NCBI RefSeq assembly: GCF_000243135.2
Contig: NC_019903.1
Coordinates: 3,014,001 to 3,078,000 of the forward strand
Origin: Desulfitobacterium dichloroeliminans LMG P-21439
Lineage (GTDB): Bacteria > Bacillota > Desulfitobacteriia > Desulfitobacteriales > Desulfitobacteriaceae
DNA: 64,000 nucleotides
Direction: 5' to 3'
Positions 16,399 to 24,955 of the stretch are shown here, in pieces; within the stretch, counting starts at the first letter, position 1, and every line of letters starts with the position of its first letter. The translations under genes were made by a program, and so were the position numbers. The notes beneath the pieces were generated by a model. That model did not search any database, was not told where the DNA came from, and was given only the letters and a program-made list of their open reading frames with translations.

Positions 16399-17213
16399 TA
16401 TACTGCCCCTCCTTTCCCTTGGTGGTCATCATCAACAAAATGTTCCTTGCTGTAATTGCCTTTAGCCACATTGACTAAAGTTCCAACAAGAACTGCTGCA
16501 GCCGCACCACCGCAAGCAATCGCACCCAGCGGGCGAGCGATATCTTTCCATAGGGTCAGGGTAAAGGGTACCGTAGGGTTGGCCGGTAAACCATAAGATT
16601 CCGGAGTATCGAGCAGAATATACTTATAGAGTGTTCCGCCGACAACATCTTTGCCGTAGAGATTCGCCTTGGGATAGTTTGTTTTGAGCTCAGCCAGACG
16701 CTGTTCAGCTTTTGGCATCATCTCAGAGTCATCACCAACGGTAAGGGTTCCTGGCTGACAGATGGCAACGCAAGCTGGTTCCAAACCATTTTCCACCCGT
16801 TCCCAACAACCGGTGCACTTCGTCGCTTTTTTAGTACTCTGATCAACCCTGGGAATGTCAAAGGGGCAGTTCGTTACACAATAGCCACAGCCAATGCATT
16901 TGTCTTTGTCGATGATCGTAAATCCCGTCTCGGTTTTGGAGATGGCTTCGGAAGTGCAAGCCTTTAGACAAGCAGCATCAGCACAATGAAAGCATTGGGC
17001 TTTCCGCATCATCCAAAGCATTTTGTTATTTTCATACTTTTCATCAAAAGCAACATAGGTGTAAGTGTTGGGATCCAAGTCCTTCGTAGACTGGTAACTT
17101 TTAACCAAAGTCGTTTTAACCGCCGGTAACTCATTCCATTCTTTGCAAGCTGCAGAACAGGCTTTACAGCCGGTACATTTGGAGGTGTCGACTAAAATCA
17201 TTTTTTTACTCAT
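16398..17213 (-). CDS. fdnH: Formate dehydrogenase iron-sulfur subunit
   Basis: 271 aa. Four 4Fe-4S motifs: CTGCKACSAACKEW, CFHCADAACLKAC, CIGCGYCVTNCPF and CTGCWERVENGLEPACVAIC. A single C-terminal membrane helix (about residues 226-250, GAIACGGAAAAVLVGTLVNVA) anchors it, as in FdnH. It wires the catalytic subunit to the cytochrome b. It begins 3 bp after the fdnG stop with a GGAGGGCG ribosome site. Confidence 0.95.
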   Translation of the reverse strand: MSKKMILVDTSKCTGCKACSAACKEWNELPAVKTTLVKSYQSTKDLDPNTYTYVAFDEKYENNKMLWMMRKAQCFHCADAACLKACTSEAISKTETGFTIIDKDKCIGCGYCVTNCPFDIPRVDQSTKKATKCTGCWERVENGLEPACVAICQPGTLTVGDDSEMMPKAEQRLAELKTNYPKANLYGKDVVGGTLYKYILLDTPESYGLPANPTVPFTLTLWKDIARPLGAIACGGAAAAVLVGTLVNVAKGNYSKEHFVDDDHQGKGGAV

Positions 17214-17216
17214 CGC

Positions 17217-20200
17217 CTACGCCCTCCTTATGTTGACTAGACAGCACTTATATTCTGGTGTGCCTGCCGTCGGGTCAATAGCACTAATTGTGAGGTTGTT
17301 AGTGCTTGGTCCGGGACTGAGAGACGCGAAGCCCCAGCTCCAGGGCATACCAATGGTCTCGGAATCCTGACCGTTGATTTTTAAGGTCTGAATTCTGTCC
17401 GTTACCAAGGCAACCACCTGGACTTTACCCCGAGCAGAAGATACTTCTACCATGTCGCCCTCTTTAACACCAATTTTCCGAGCCAAATTTTTGCTGATCT
17501 CAGCAAAGGGCTGCGGCATCAACTCGTTGAGCATAGGGATATTTCTAGTGATACCTCCGGCGCAGAAATGTTCGACCATACCATAAGTTGTTAATACGTA
17601 AGGAAAATCTTCCTTTGTCCCATGGTTCGTGATCCCGGGTAGATAGTTAGGGATTGAAACCGTGGGATTGGAATTCACATTCTTGTGTAGCGCATTTTCC
17701 GTCGGGCTTTCGACGGGCTCATAAAATTCAGGCAGCGGACCATCATTGCATTGACCGGCAATCCGTACCCCAATGGGTGGCAGTCCGTCAGCAGGGGGAG
17801 TTGCAGGAATTCCACTAAAATACTTAGCGGCGAAGAGACGACCTACTCCTTCTGGATTCATACGGAAAGAAAGTTTTCCCTGCGGTGTATCCGGTCCTTT
17901 GGTCTTATCAGGAACATCGGCACCGTCGTTTCCTTCCCAAGAATTCTTGGCAGCATCCCACCAAATCAGCTTGAGCTTGTCATCAAGAGGCTTACCGTTC
18001 ATATCACAGGAGGCACGATTATAGAGGATGCGGATATTACCAGGCCAAGAGAAGCTCCAATTCCGGTAAAGACCGAGCCCCGAAGGATCCTCGTTATTAC
18101 GTCGAGCAGTGAGATTGCCATTACCTGTAGCGCCGGCATAAATCCAACAGCCTGATGAGGCTGTTCCGATAGGGGCTTTAAGGTAGTCCCCTATCGTCGG
18201 CAACAATTTACCGGTTGTTTCATCATAACCACTGATTTCCTGGAGAACTTTCAGCGGGTCCGGATGTTGCCCATAATCCCAGCGAGCATTAAGAATCGGG
18301 GCATCTTTGGGATCCGTGCTACCGGCGTAGAGATCTTTGAGCTTGCGATAGATGAGATCCAGCATATCCAAATCCGGCTTGGATTCGCCCAGAGGCTTCA
18401 ACGCAGCATCTTTCCACTGAATCCAACGACCTGAGTTAGATAAGGTGCCCCCTTTTTCGTAAACAAAAGCAGCAGGGAGCATTATAACTTCCGTGTTAAT
18501 CTTTGACGGATCGACGAGGGGCTCGCCAGTGGTCGGATCTTTTTCTCGCCAGAATTGTGCGGTTTCGATCTCGTAAAGATCGGCCACGACCAGCATATCT
18601 AGCTTAGCCAGGCCTTCACGCACGATTTGTCGGTTGGGGATAGATACCATGGAGTTCGATCCAAAGTTGAGTAAAATCTTAAATTGATCCCCATTCATAT
18701 ATTCCCAGAGCTTTAACATGCTGTAGTTTTTGGTTGAGTTGTATCTAGGCAGGTAATCGAAGCAATAATCATTATCCTTAGTTGCTTTATCACCAAACCA
18801 AGCCTTCAATTGAGCAACAATATGTTTCTCAAAGAAAGAACCACTGCGGACCAAATAACTACGAAGATCTTTATCCGTATGAATCGGAGCCGGCAGATAG
18901 CCTGGTAAATTAGCAAATAGATTGGCCATATCGGTAGAGCCCTGAACATTGGGTTCACCACGAAGAGCCTGGATCCCGCTACCGGCTTTGCCTACATTGC
19001 CCAGAAGCAGCTGGATAATCGCATAGCATCGTATGCCCTGAACGCCGGTAGTATGTTGGGTCATGCCCAGCGCATAGAGGATACTACCCGGTCTGGTGTT
19101 ACAGAATGTATCGGCTATTTCCTTAATTTTTTCAGCTGGAATACCACTTATATCCGCAGCAGTTTCTAGGGTATAGCGGGAGAAATGCTCCTTCATTTTG
19201 CTAAAGACAGTATCCGGATCCTCTAAGCTTTCAGCTATAGCCGGCTTGTTCTCATCATCGAGTTGGTAAGCCCAGCTATCAAATTTATATTTTTTGGTCT
19301 CCGCATCGAAGCCAGAAAATAGACCCTCCTCAAACTTGAAGTCCTTGCTAATTTTATATTGTGCATTCGTGAAGTTAAGGATATAGTCCTCATCGTAAAG
19401 CTTGTTATCGATGATGTATTTAATGATTGCGCCTAAATAAGCAATATCAGCACCAGGTCGAACCTGAGCGAAGATATCGGCTTGTGAAGCGGTACGAGTA
19501 AACCGTGGATCGACCACAATTACCTTAGCACCGTTTTCTTTTGCCTTGTTGATCCAGCGCATAGCTATGGGATGGTTTTCAGCGCAATTACTACCCGCAA
19601 TCAGGAAGCATTTTGTGTTTTGCATATCCGTCCATGAGTTGGTCATGGCTCCGCGACCAAATGAAGGTGACAAACTTGCCACCGTGGGAGCGTGTCATAT
19701 CCGGGCCTGATGTTCGTTATAGGGTGTTCCGATCAACTCGGATAGTTTTTTAATGAGGTAGGATTCTTCGTTATCGACTTCTGCTGAACCTAGGACAGCA
19801 ATGCCGTCAGCGCGATTCACTTCATAAGTTTTACCACCAATTTCTTCAGTAGCCACCCAGGTGGTGTCACGAACTTCCTTGATTTTTGAGGCAATCTTAT
19901 TGATGGCATCATCCCAGGAAATCTCTTGCCAATCACTCGCTCCGGGTGCTCTGTATCTCGGCTTAAGGACACGGTTGCTGTCTTCGGCAATATGGCTTAG
20001 ACTAGCACCTTTAGGACAAAGGGCACCGGAGTTTACCGGATTATCCGGATCTCCATCCAAATAAACAATCTTCTCATCTTTGATGTGAAGCAGTAATCCG
20101 CATCCGCCGGAACAGAAATGACAGATGCTAGGAATCTTTGTGGTTCCTTCAATTCTGAGCGCAAAGCCTTGAGCTTGGGCTATTTGTGGATCAAATCCAA

Positions 20201-20267
20201 GACCAGAAGCCAAAGCAATTAAAGATGCCCCAGAAATTTTAAGAAACCCACGACGAGTTACTTCCAT
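17217..20267 (-). CDS. fdnG: Formate dehydrogenase catalytic subunit, selenoprotein
   Basis: 1016 residues when the in-frame TGA at 19695-19697 is read as selenocysteine (residue 191). The N-terminus has a twin-arginine signal (TRRGFLKISG, residues 4-13), so the enzyme is exported folded. A 4Fe-4S site uses Cys49, Cys52, Cys56 and Cys84, followed by molybdopterin-binding domains and a C-terminal molydopterin-dinucleotide domain. The context of the Sec, NEHQARI-Sec-HAPTVASLSPSFGRGAMTN, matches the FDH-N active site. It oxidises formate to CO2 outside the membrane and feeds electrons to fdnH-fdnI. A plain ORF search splits it into two pieces (19695-20267 and 17217-19682), but the frame is continuous. 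GGGGGAGAG precedes the ATG. Confidence 0.97.
19666..19683 (-). promoter_or_regulatory. fdnG: SECIS hairpin of fdnG
   Basis: Minus strand GGTGGCAAGTTTGTCACC folds with six to eight pairs and a small apical loop containing GU. It starts 11 nt after the UGA at 19695-19697, the same spacing as in E. coli fdhF/fdnG, and is the expected SelB-binding element. Confidence 0.85.
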
Positions 20268-20337
20268 CTACTCTCCCCCTCTATTTATTTTAGTAAGCGA
20301 AAAATATCTATCATCAATTGTGTCATGTCAAACAAAA

Positions 20338-20359
20338 ATTGTCAAACTATTTTGACAAT
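20338..20359. promoter_or_regulatory. fdnG: Perfect palindrome upstream of fdnG
   Basis: ATTGTCAAA-N4-TTTGACAAT, 9-bp perfect arms, 71 bp before the fdnG start. A TTGACA lies in its right arm and another TTGACA about 15 nt further on, so it overlaps a probable promoter. The form suits a dimeric regulator, possibly CRP/FNR family; the regulator is unknown. Confidence 0.6.
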
Positions 20360-20394
20360 AAAGAAAGTAAGAACTTTCCTTTACTTTTAGTCAC

Positions 20395-20438
20395 AAAAAA
20401 AGAAGGCTTCAGAGAATTTTTATTTCTCCAAAGCCTTC
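20395..20438 (-). terminator. Terminator after the 153-aa gene
   Basis: Stem 20402-20416 with 20424-20438 (one or two mismatches) followed on the minus strand by seven T residues. It ends the recO/UBA-protein transcript and insulates the fdn promoter. Confidence 0.85.
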
Positions 20439-20450
20439 CCTTTATAATCT

Positions 20451-20912
20451 CTATTGGAGCCCGAGCTCTCCCTCAGCATAGGTCATTGGGTGAGTTGCCT
20501 GAAAGTGAGGTTCAAAGTCCTTCACTTCCGTCATCGATTCCAGTTCCATTTCATAATTTTGCATAGCTGCTGCGGCTACTCCCATCAGTCCGAGTACACG
20601 CAGAGCTGGTCGCCTCCAGATCATATAGCCTATAGCAATGCCCAGAGGAGCAGAGACACTAAATACTGTGCGTTGATTATGCTTGATTTTAACCTGACTT
20701 TGCCACATCCGATTAAACTGATGCTTAGTACCGTTCCACAACTTGCCGACTTTTCCGTTTTCAAGCTCCATTTCTTTTTCACAATCAGCTAAAGCCTGAA
20801 TCACATCCCCGTGAGCCCTTTTTAAGGCTTGGTTTGCTTCTTCGTAAGTAAGATTTAAGCGGTCACATAGAACATCAATTTTCTCCAGTTCGGTCCACAA
20901 CGCTTCGCTCAT
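20451..20912 (-). CDS. UBA/TS-N and DUF4342-type small membrane-associated protein
   Basis: 153 aa. N-terminal three-helix UBA-like segment (residues about 8-45, LNLTYEEANQALKRAHGDVIQALAD), a basic middle, and a hydrophobic stretch (about residues 88-115, APLGIAIGYMIWRRPALRVLGLMGVAAAA) characteristic of DUF4342 proteins. Function unknown. Its start lies inside the 3' end of recO (38-bp overlap), so the two genes are coupled; a strong terminator follows it. Confidence 0.8.
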   Translation of the reverse strand: MSEALWTELEKIDVLCDRLNLTYEEANQALKRAHGDVIQALADCEKEMELENGKVGKLWNGTKHQFNRMWQSQVKIKHNQRTVFSVSAPLGIAIGYMIWRRPALRVLGLMGVAAAAMQNYEMELESMTEVKDFEPHFQATHPMTYAEGELGLQ

Positions 20913-21699
20913 GATTTAGATCATCCTTTCCGCTTGGGTTTTGTCCCACGTTCACCAAGCGGATCCCCATACTCCAAGATTTTAATTGTCTATCTAGGGT
21001 TTGTTCACAAAAAAACTGTAAGGTATCAAGAATTTCTTTCTTCATCCACTCATTCCAACGCAACCGACTGATTTTCTCCAAATCCCCTTTCAGAAGTTGC
21101 CTCATCAGCCCTAGACTTCCTCCACTTACCCATCGCCCTATGATTGAAGTACCGGCTTGAGTTTGACAGGTCCGGCAAACCACCCCTCCTGATTCAGGAC
21201 TAAAAAGGTGGCGTTCTCCTTGAATCTTTTGCCCACACTCCGCACATTCCATGAAGCGAGGGCGATAACCGAGCTGGGTCATAAGCTTCAAGGTATACGC
21301 ACTCTGAACGAGAGCCGGGTCACAGGTTTCCACGAGGAATAGACTGGAAAAAATAAGGGTGAACAGTTCTGGATGGGGCTGCCCGGGAATCGTGGCTAAA
21401 TCCAGCAGCTCGGCCATGGCTGTGGCCGCCATGCTCATATCTAAGTCCGTCCACAAATGAGGAAAACTCTCCTTGGGGCTGACCTGATTGATTGTGTCTA
21501 GTGTTTTACCCTTATGTATTAAGTATTCTGCATAGGTAAACAGCTGGGCACCTGCTCTTTGGCGGCTTTTGGGCTTACGGACTCCCTTAGCAATGGCTTG
21601 GATTTTCCCGTACTCTCTGGAAAATAAAGTGAGCAAACGGTCAGATTCCCCGTACTCTCGGCTTCGAATCACCAGAGCATCGGCGTGGTAAACACCCAC
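20875..21699 (-). CDS. recO: DNA repair protein RecO
   Basis: 274 aa. N-terminal OB fold (ADALVIRSREYGESDRLLTLFSREYGKIQAIAKGVRKPKS) and a helical C-terminal part with a zinc site of two Cys pairs (CAECGQ and CRTCQ). RecO anneals single-stranded DNA and loads RecA with RecF/RecR. GTG start at 21699 behind GAGGTGAGGAT. It follows deoC by 35 bp in the era-deoC-recO run. Confidence 0.95.
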   Translation of the reverse strand: MGVYHADALVIRSREYGESDRLLTLFSREYGKIQAIAKGVRKPKSRQRAGAQLFTYAEYLIHKGKTLDTINQVSPKESFPHLWTDLDMSMAATAMAELLDLATIPGQPHPELFTLIFSSLFLVETCDPALVQSAYTLKLMTQLGYRPRFMECAECGQKIQGERHLFSPESGGVVCRTCQTQAGTSIIGRWVSGGSLGLMRQLLKGDLEKISRLRWNEWMKKEILDTLQFFCEQTLDRQLKSWSMGIRLVNVGQNPSGKDDLNHERSVVDRTGEN

Positions 21700-21734
21700 A
21701 TCCTCACCTCTTAGTCTTTGTAAAAATCTTGTTC

Positions 21735-22382
21735 TTATTCCTTAATCAATTGCACCCCGGAACTTGTTCCTAGGCGGTCCGCTCCAGCCTCTACCAGCTG
21801 CAACGCAAACTCTCGGGACCGTATACCCCCTGAAGCTTTTACCTTCACAGATTCACCCACCCAAGCTTTTAGCTTGCGAACATCTTCTACCGTCGCACCG
21901 CCACCGGCAAAGCCCGTGGAAGTCTTAATATATTCTGCACCAGATGCTTTGACGATCTGAGCAGCTTTTTGCTTCTCTTCTTCCGCAAGCAAAATGGTTT
22001 CAATGATGATTTTAACAGTAACACCACAACAATGGGCTGCCTCAACAGCCCGGGAAATATCTTTCTCGACTGCTTCCCAATTTCCTGACTTGGCCCAACC
22101 GATATTCATAACTATATCCACTTCCCGAGCTCCATGAGCTTTAGCGGCGAAGATCTCTTGGACCTTGATCTCTGTCATAGTCGCACCGAGTGGAAAGCCG
22201 ATGACTGTAGCTACACCCACACCACTCCCATGCAAGAGCTTGGCAGCAGTACATATATAGGCCGGATTAATACACACGGTAGCGAACTTATGTTGCTTCG
22301 CTTCATGACATAAATTGACGATATCCTTTTCCGTAGCATCCGGTTTTAAAATGGTGTGATCAATCATTCCCGCAAGGTTCAT
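21735..22382 (-). CDS. deoC: Deoxyribose-phosphate aldolase
   Basis: 215 aa class I aldolase splitting 2-deoxyribose-5-phosphate into glyceraldehyde-3-phosphate and acetaldehyde. Signatures: MIDHTILKPDAT, VCINPAY, VIGFPLGA, EVDIVMNIG, and the Schiff-base loop YIKTSTGFAGGGAT. I favour the ATG at 22382 over 22391 because AAAGG is 9 nt upstream of the former and abuts the latter. Its insertion between era and recO is unusual relative to Bacillus, where cdd-era-recO are adjacent; with cdd it suggests nucleoside salvage. Confidence 0.94.
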   Translation of the reverse strand: MNLAGMIDHTILKPDATEKDIVNLCHEAKQHKFATVCINPAYICTAAKLLHGSGVGVATVIGFPLGATMTEIKVQEIFAAKAHGAREVDIVMNIGWAKSGNWEAVEKDISRAVEAAHCCGVTVKIIIETILLAEEEKQKAAQIVKASGAEYIKTSTGFAGGGATVEDVRKLKAWVGESVKVKASGGIRSREFALQLVEAGADRLGTSSGVQLIKE

Positions 22383-22396
22383 GATCCTCATCCTTT

Positions 22397-23317
22397 CTAG
22401 CTTCGATTAGTGTATCCGAATTCCCGAAGGCTTCTTCCTCGGTTTCGCCAATCCTTCTCTACTTTGACAAATAGTTCAAGGAAAACTTTACTGCCCAGCA
22501 GTTTTTCAATATCTTGACGAGCCAGACTACCGATTTCCTTAAGGACTTTTCCCTCATGGCCAATAATAATCCCCTTTTGGGAGTCGCGTTCCACCACAAT
22601 AACTGCACGAACCTTAACTAGTGTCTTCTTTTCCTCCACGCTTTCCACTAAAACAGCAATCGAGTGGGGAACTTCATCTCGCGTAAGCTGAAGCACCTTT
22701 TCTCGCACTAGCTCGGCCATAATAAAACGCTCGGGCTGATCTGTAACTTCATCCTCTGGATAATACATGGGCCCTTTCGGCAGTTCCTTAAAAATAATCT
22801 TCAGAAGCTCTTCTTTATTTTCTCCTGTTTTAGCAGAGAGAGGGATGATAGCTAGAAAATCCTTTAAGGCGGAAAAATCCTTGATTTTCTTTAATAGTTT
22901 ATCCTTCTCAATCAGATCGATCTTATTCAACACTAGAATGCATGGCGTCTTAATTTGCTTAAGATTTTCTAATATATATTCCTCGCCCGGCCCGAATTCT
23001 GCCGTAACGTCCACCATGTAAAGAATCAGGTCCACTTCCCGGAGCGATTCCAAGGCCGAATCGACCATGAATTCTCCGAGCTTATGCTTCGGTTTATGAA
23101 TTCCCGGTGTGTCGAGAAAGATAACCTGTCCCCGTTCTTCGGTTAATATGCAATGTATCTTATTCCTTGTGGTCTGGGGTTTATCGGACATGATTAATAT
23201 TTTTTGCCCAAGCAGTTGATTAAGCAAGGTGGATTTCCCAGCATTTGGGCGACCTATGACTGTGACAAATCCCGATCGAAATTCTTCATTAGGTTTACTA
23301 CCTAGCAAATTACTCAC
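22397..23317 (-). CDS. era: Ribosome-assembly GTPase Era
   Basis: 306 aa. GTPase motifs GRPNAGKST (G1), DTPGIHKPKH (G3) and NKID (G4), then a C-terminal KH domain with KGIIIGHEGKVLKEIG that binds the 3' end of 16S rRNA during 30S maturation. GTG start at 23317 with AAGGAA immediately upstream, a tight spacing; a TTG three codons later is possible. Position between cdd and recO is the conserved Firmicutes arrangement. Confidence 0.96.
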   Translation of the reverse strand: MSNLLGSKPNEEFRSGFVTVIGRPNAGKSTLLNQLLGQKILIMSDKPQTTRNKIHCILTEERGQVIFLDTPGIHKPKHKLGEFMVDSALESLREVDLILYMVDVTAEFGPGEEYILENLKQIKTPCILVLNKIDLIEKDKLLKKIKDFSALKDFLAIIPLSAKTGENKEELLKIIFKELPKGPMYYPEDEVTDQPERFIMAELVREKVLQLTRDEVPHSIAVLVESVEEKKTLVKVRAVIVVERDSQKGIIIGHEGKVLKEIGSLARQDIEKLLGSKVFLELFVKVEKDWRNRGRSLREFGYTNRS

Positions 23318-23374
23318 TTCCTTATTTCATGAATGTAGCTAACAACGCGTATTTTAAAAGGTCAAGCTTTAAGC

Positions 23375-23794
23375 TTAACCTAAGAATTCCGGTCCAAAAG
23401 AATCAGGGAGCAAGACACTTAGTCGAGTGAATTTAGTTTGTCCCTTCTCATTGACTAAAATAACCAAACAATCCCGAGAAAATTCTCGTAATACCTGACG
23501 GCAAGCTCCACAGGGTGATGGGAAAGCATCGGTGGGTACAGCAATAGCCACCGCCTTCAGGCGTCGCTCCCCATGAAAGGTAGCATGAAAAACTGCATTG
23601 CGCTCAGCACAAAGTGTTAACCCAAAACTGGCATTCTCAACATTGCAACCGGAGACAATTCTCCCCGATTCCCAGAGAGTGGCAGCCCCTACAGGGTAGT
23701 GCGAATAGGGTACGTAGGCATTTTTATAGGCCTCTTGAGCCTCATGTATTAAAGTTTCTATTTGTTCCTGGGAAATTTCCTGAACTGAATCCAT
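23375..23794 (-). CDS. cdd: Cytidine deaminase
   Basis: 139 aa homotetrameric-type enzyme deaminating cytidine and deoxycytidine. Zinc and catalytic motifs CAERNAVFHA (Cys zinc ligand and catalytic Glu) and PCGACRQVL (two Cys ligands). ATG start behind AAAGGAGG. Sits upstream of era in the conserved block. Confidence 0.96.
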   Translation of the reverse strand: MDSVQEISQEQIETLIHEAQEAYKNAYVPYSHYPVGAATLWESGRIVSGCNVENASFGLTLCAERNAVFHATFHGERRLKAVAIAVPTDAFPSPCGACRQVLREFSRDCLVILVNEKGQTKFTRLSVLLPDSFGPEFLG

Positions 23795-23854
23795 AGGGCC
23801 TCCTTTCGTCTGCTTTGGTCTTTAGGTCAGCATTAATCGTGGCATCCGCCTCGG

Positions 23855-23879
23855 CGAAAATGTCCACTGGACACTTTCG
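23855..23879. repeat. Intergenic palindrome with GTCC-ACT-GGAC core
   Basis: Arms 23855-23865 and 23869-23879 pair at 10 of 11 positions around ACT. It lies in the 163-bp cdd-dgkA gap, which has no gene; the compact GTCC...GGAC core resembles dispersed palindromic repeats. Confidence 0.5.
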
Positions 23880-23957
23880 TAGCCCATACGACCCTTCGTT
23901 GCAATGGGTTCTCTCCTATACGTAAAGCTACGCTTTTGAGCTTTTTTCGAGGCTTCT

Positions 23958-24344
23958 TTAAAGTAGTAAACCAAGTAGCTTGGCTAAGGGTGGTCCGAAT
24001 AATAGAATCCCCACCCCAACAGCCATAATGACCGCGATCAGTACAGCCCCAGCAGCGACATCCTTTGCCAACCCAGCTAATGGGTGAACATTAGGTTCTG
24101 CTAAATCCACCGTAATTTCCACAGCTGTATTAATAGCCTCCGCCGTCAGCACGCTGCTAATGGTCAGGAATAAGATTGCCCATTCCCAACGTTCTAACCC
24201 CAGCCAATAGGCCGTCAAGAGGACTACTATTGTGACGAAGAGATGAATGCGAAAGTGCTTCTGAGTTTTTACGTTATAGAATATTCCTCGGAAAGCATTT
24301 CGAAAACTTCCCCACTCAGAATTCCTCTGATGATGCTGACCCAT
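23958..24344 (-). CDS. dgkA: Undecaprenol/diacylglycerol kinase
   Basis: 128 aa integral membrane kinase of the DgkA/UdpK family: three membrane helices, the signature EAINTAVEITVDL (metal- and ATP-binding glutamates) after the second helix, and an amphipathic N-terminus (FRNAFRGIFYNVKTQKHFRIH). In Gram-positives it phosphorylates undecaprenol for recycling the cell-wall carrier lipid. ATG behind AAGGAAG. Confidence 0.93.
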   Translation of the reverse strand: MGQHHQRNSEWGSFRNAFRGIFYNVKTQKHFRIHLFVTIVVLLTAYWLGLERWEWAILFLTISSVLTAEAINTAVEITVDLAEPNVHPLAGLAKDVAAGAVLIAVIMAVGVGILLFGPPLAKLLGLLL

Positions 24345-24367
24345 ATTAAATCTTCCTTCATCTTTCT

Positions 24368-24394
24368 AACGGCTTTAATCAAGGGGCCTGACCC
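24368..24394. repeat. REP-like GGGG-N5-CCCC core at the ybeY-dgkA junction
   Basis: GGGGCCTGACCCC at 24373-24385 is flanked by AATCAA on one side and ATTGTTCAA on the other, which do not pair with each other. It sits just past the ybeY stop codon (24401). Confidence 0.45.
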
Positions 24395-24400
24395 CATTGT

Positions 24401-24874
24401 TCAACGCACCAAACCGATTTCACCCATGATTGCTTCCTCTTGTTTACGCATTTCTGCTTGTTCCTCTTCCTCCATATGGTCATAGCCTTGGAGATGAAGT
24501 GTCCCATGAACGGCTAAATATATCAACTCCCGCTCAAAGGAGTGTCCATATTCCGTAGCCTGAGCTCGAGCACGTTCTACAGAAATGATAATATCCCCCA
24601 ACAGATCGTCCTCATAACCCAAGATATCCGGTTCTTCATCCACTTCTTCTTGCAATGCGAAGGATAAGACATCCGTTGGTCGGTCCACCCCGCGATAGTC
24701 GCGGTTCAGTTCATGGATTCTTACATCGTCTACTAAAGTAAGACTTACCTCAGCTTCCTCTGAACCACCGGTCATGGTGATAGCTTTTTCGATCCCTTGC
24801 TTCAGGAGCCCCAAAAGTCTTTCACGATCTTCCAACAGGATGGTGTCTTCTTCCCAATTAATATCCAAAATCAT
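24401..24874 (-). CDS. ybeY: Endoribonuclease YbeY (rRNA maturation)
   Basis: 157 aa. The metal-binding [11 protein letters not shown] motif (three His) near the C-terminus identifies the UPF0054 RNase needed for 16S 3'-end processing and 70S quality control. Start ambiguous: ATG at 24874 ([10 protein letters not shown]) fits the family N-terminus but lacks a close ribosome site; a GTG at 24904 is ten codons upstream. GGAGTCGCC and GCGGCTCC upstream of the ATG can pair, hiding the only GGAG. Position between pgpH and dgkA is conserved. Confidence 0.94.
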   Translation of the reverse strand: MILDINWEEDTILLEDRERLLGLLKQGIEKAITMTGGSEEAEVSLTLVDDVRIHELNRDYRGVDRPTDVLSFALQEEVDEEPDILGYEDDLLGDIIISVERARAQATEYGHSFERELIYLAVHGTLHLQGYDHMEEEEQAEMRKQEEAIMGEIGLVR

Positions 24875-24955
24875 TGGTGCGGAGCCGCATAGGCGACTCC
24901 TCACCCCCTTCCGTTACCATGATATCCTCACTAAAAGCTAAACAGACAAAGCCTA

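Noticed and set aside
17217-20267. fdnG as a pseudogene with a premature stop
   Set aside because: The stop is UGA in the exact Sec position, frame continues, a SECIS hairpin follows at the right distance, and selA, selB and selC are adjacent.
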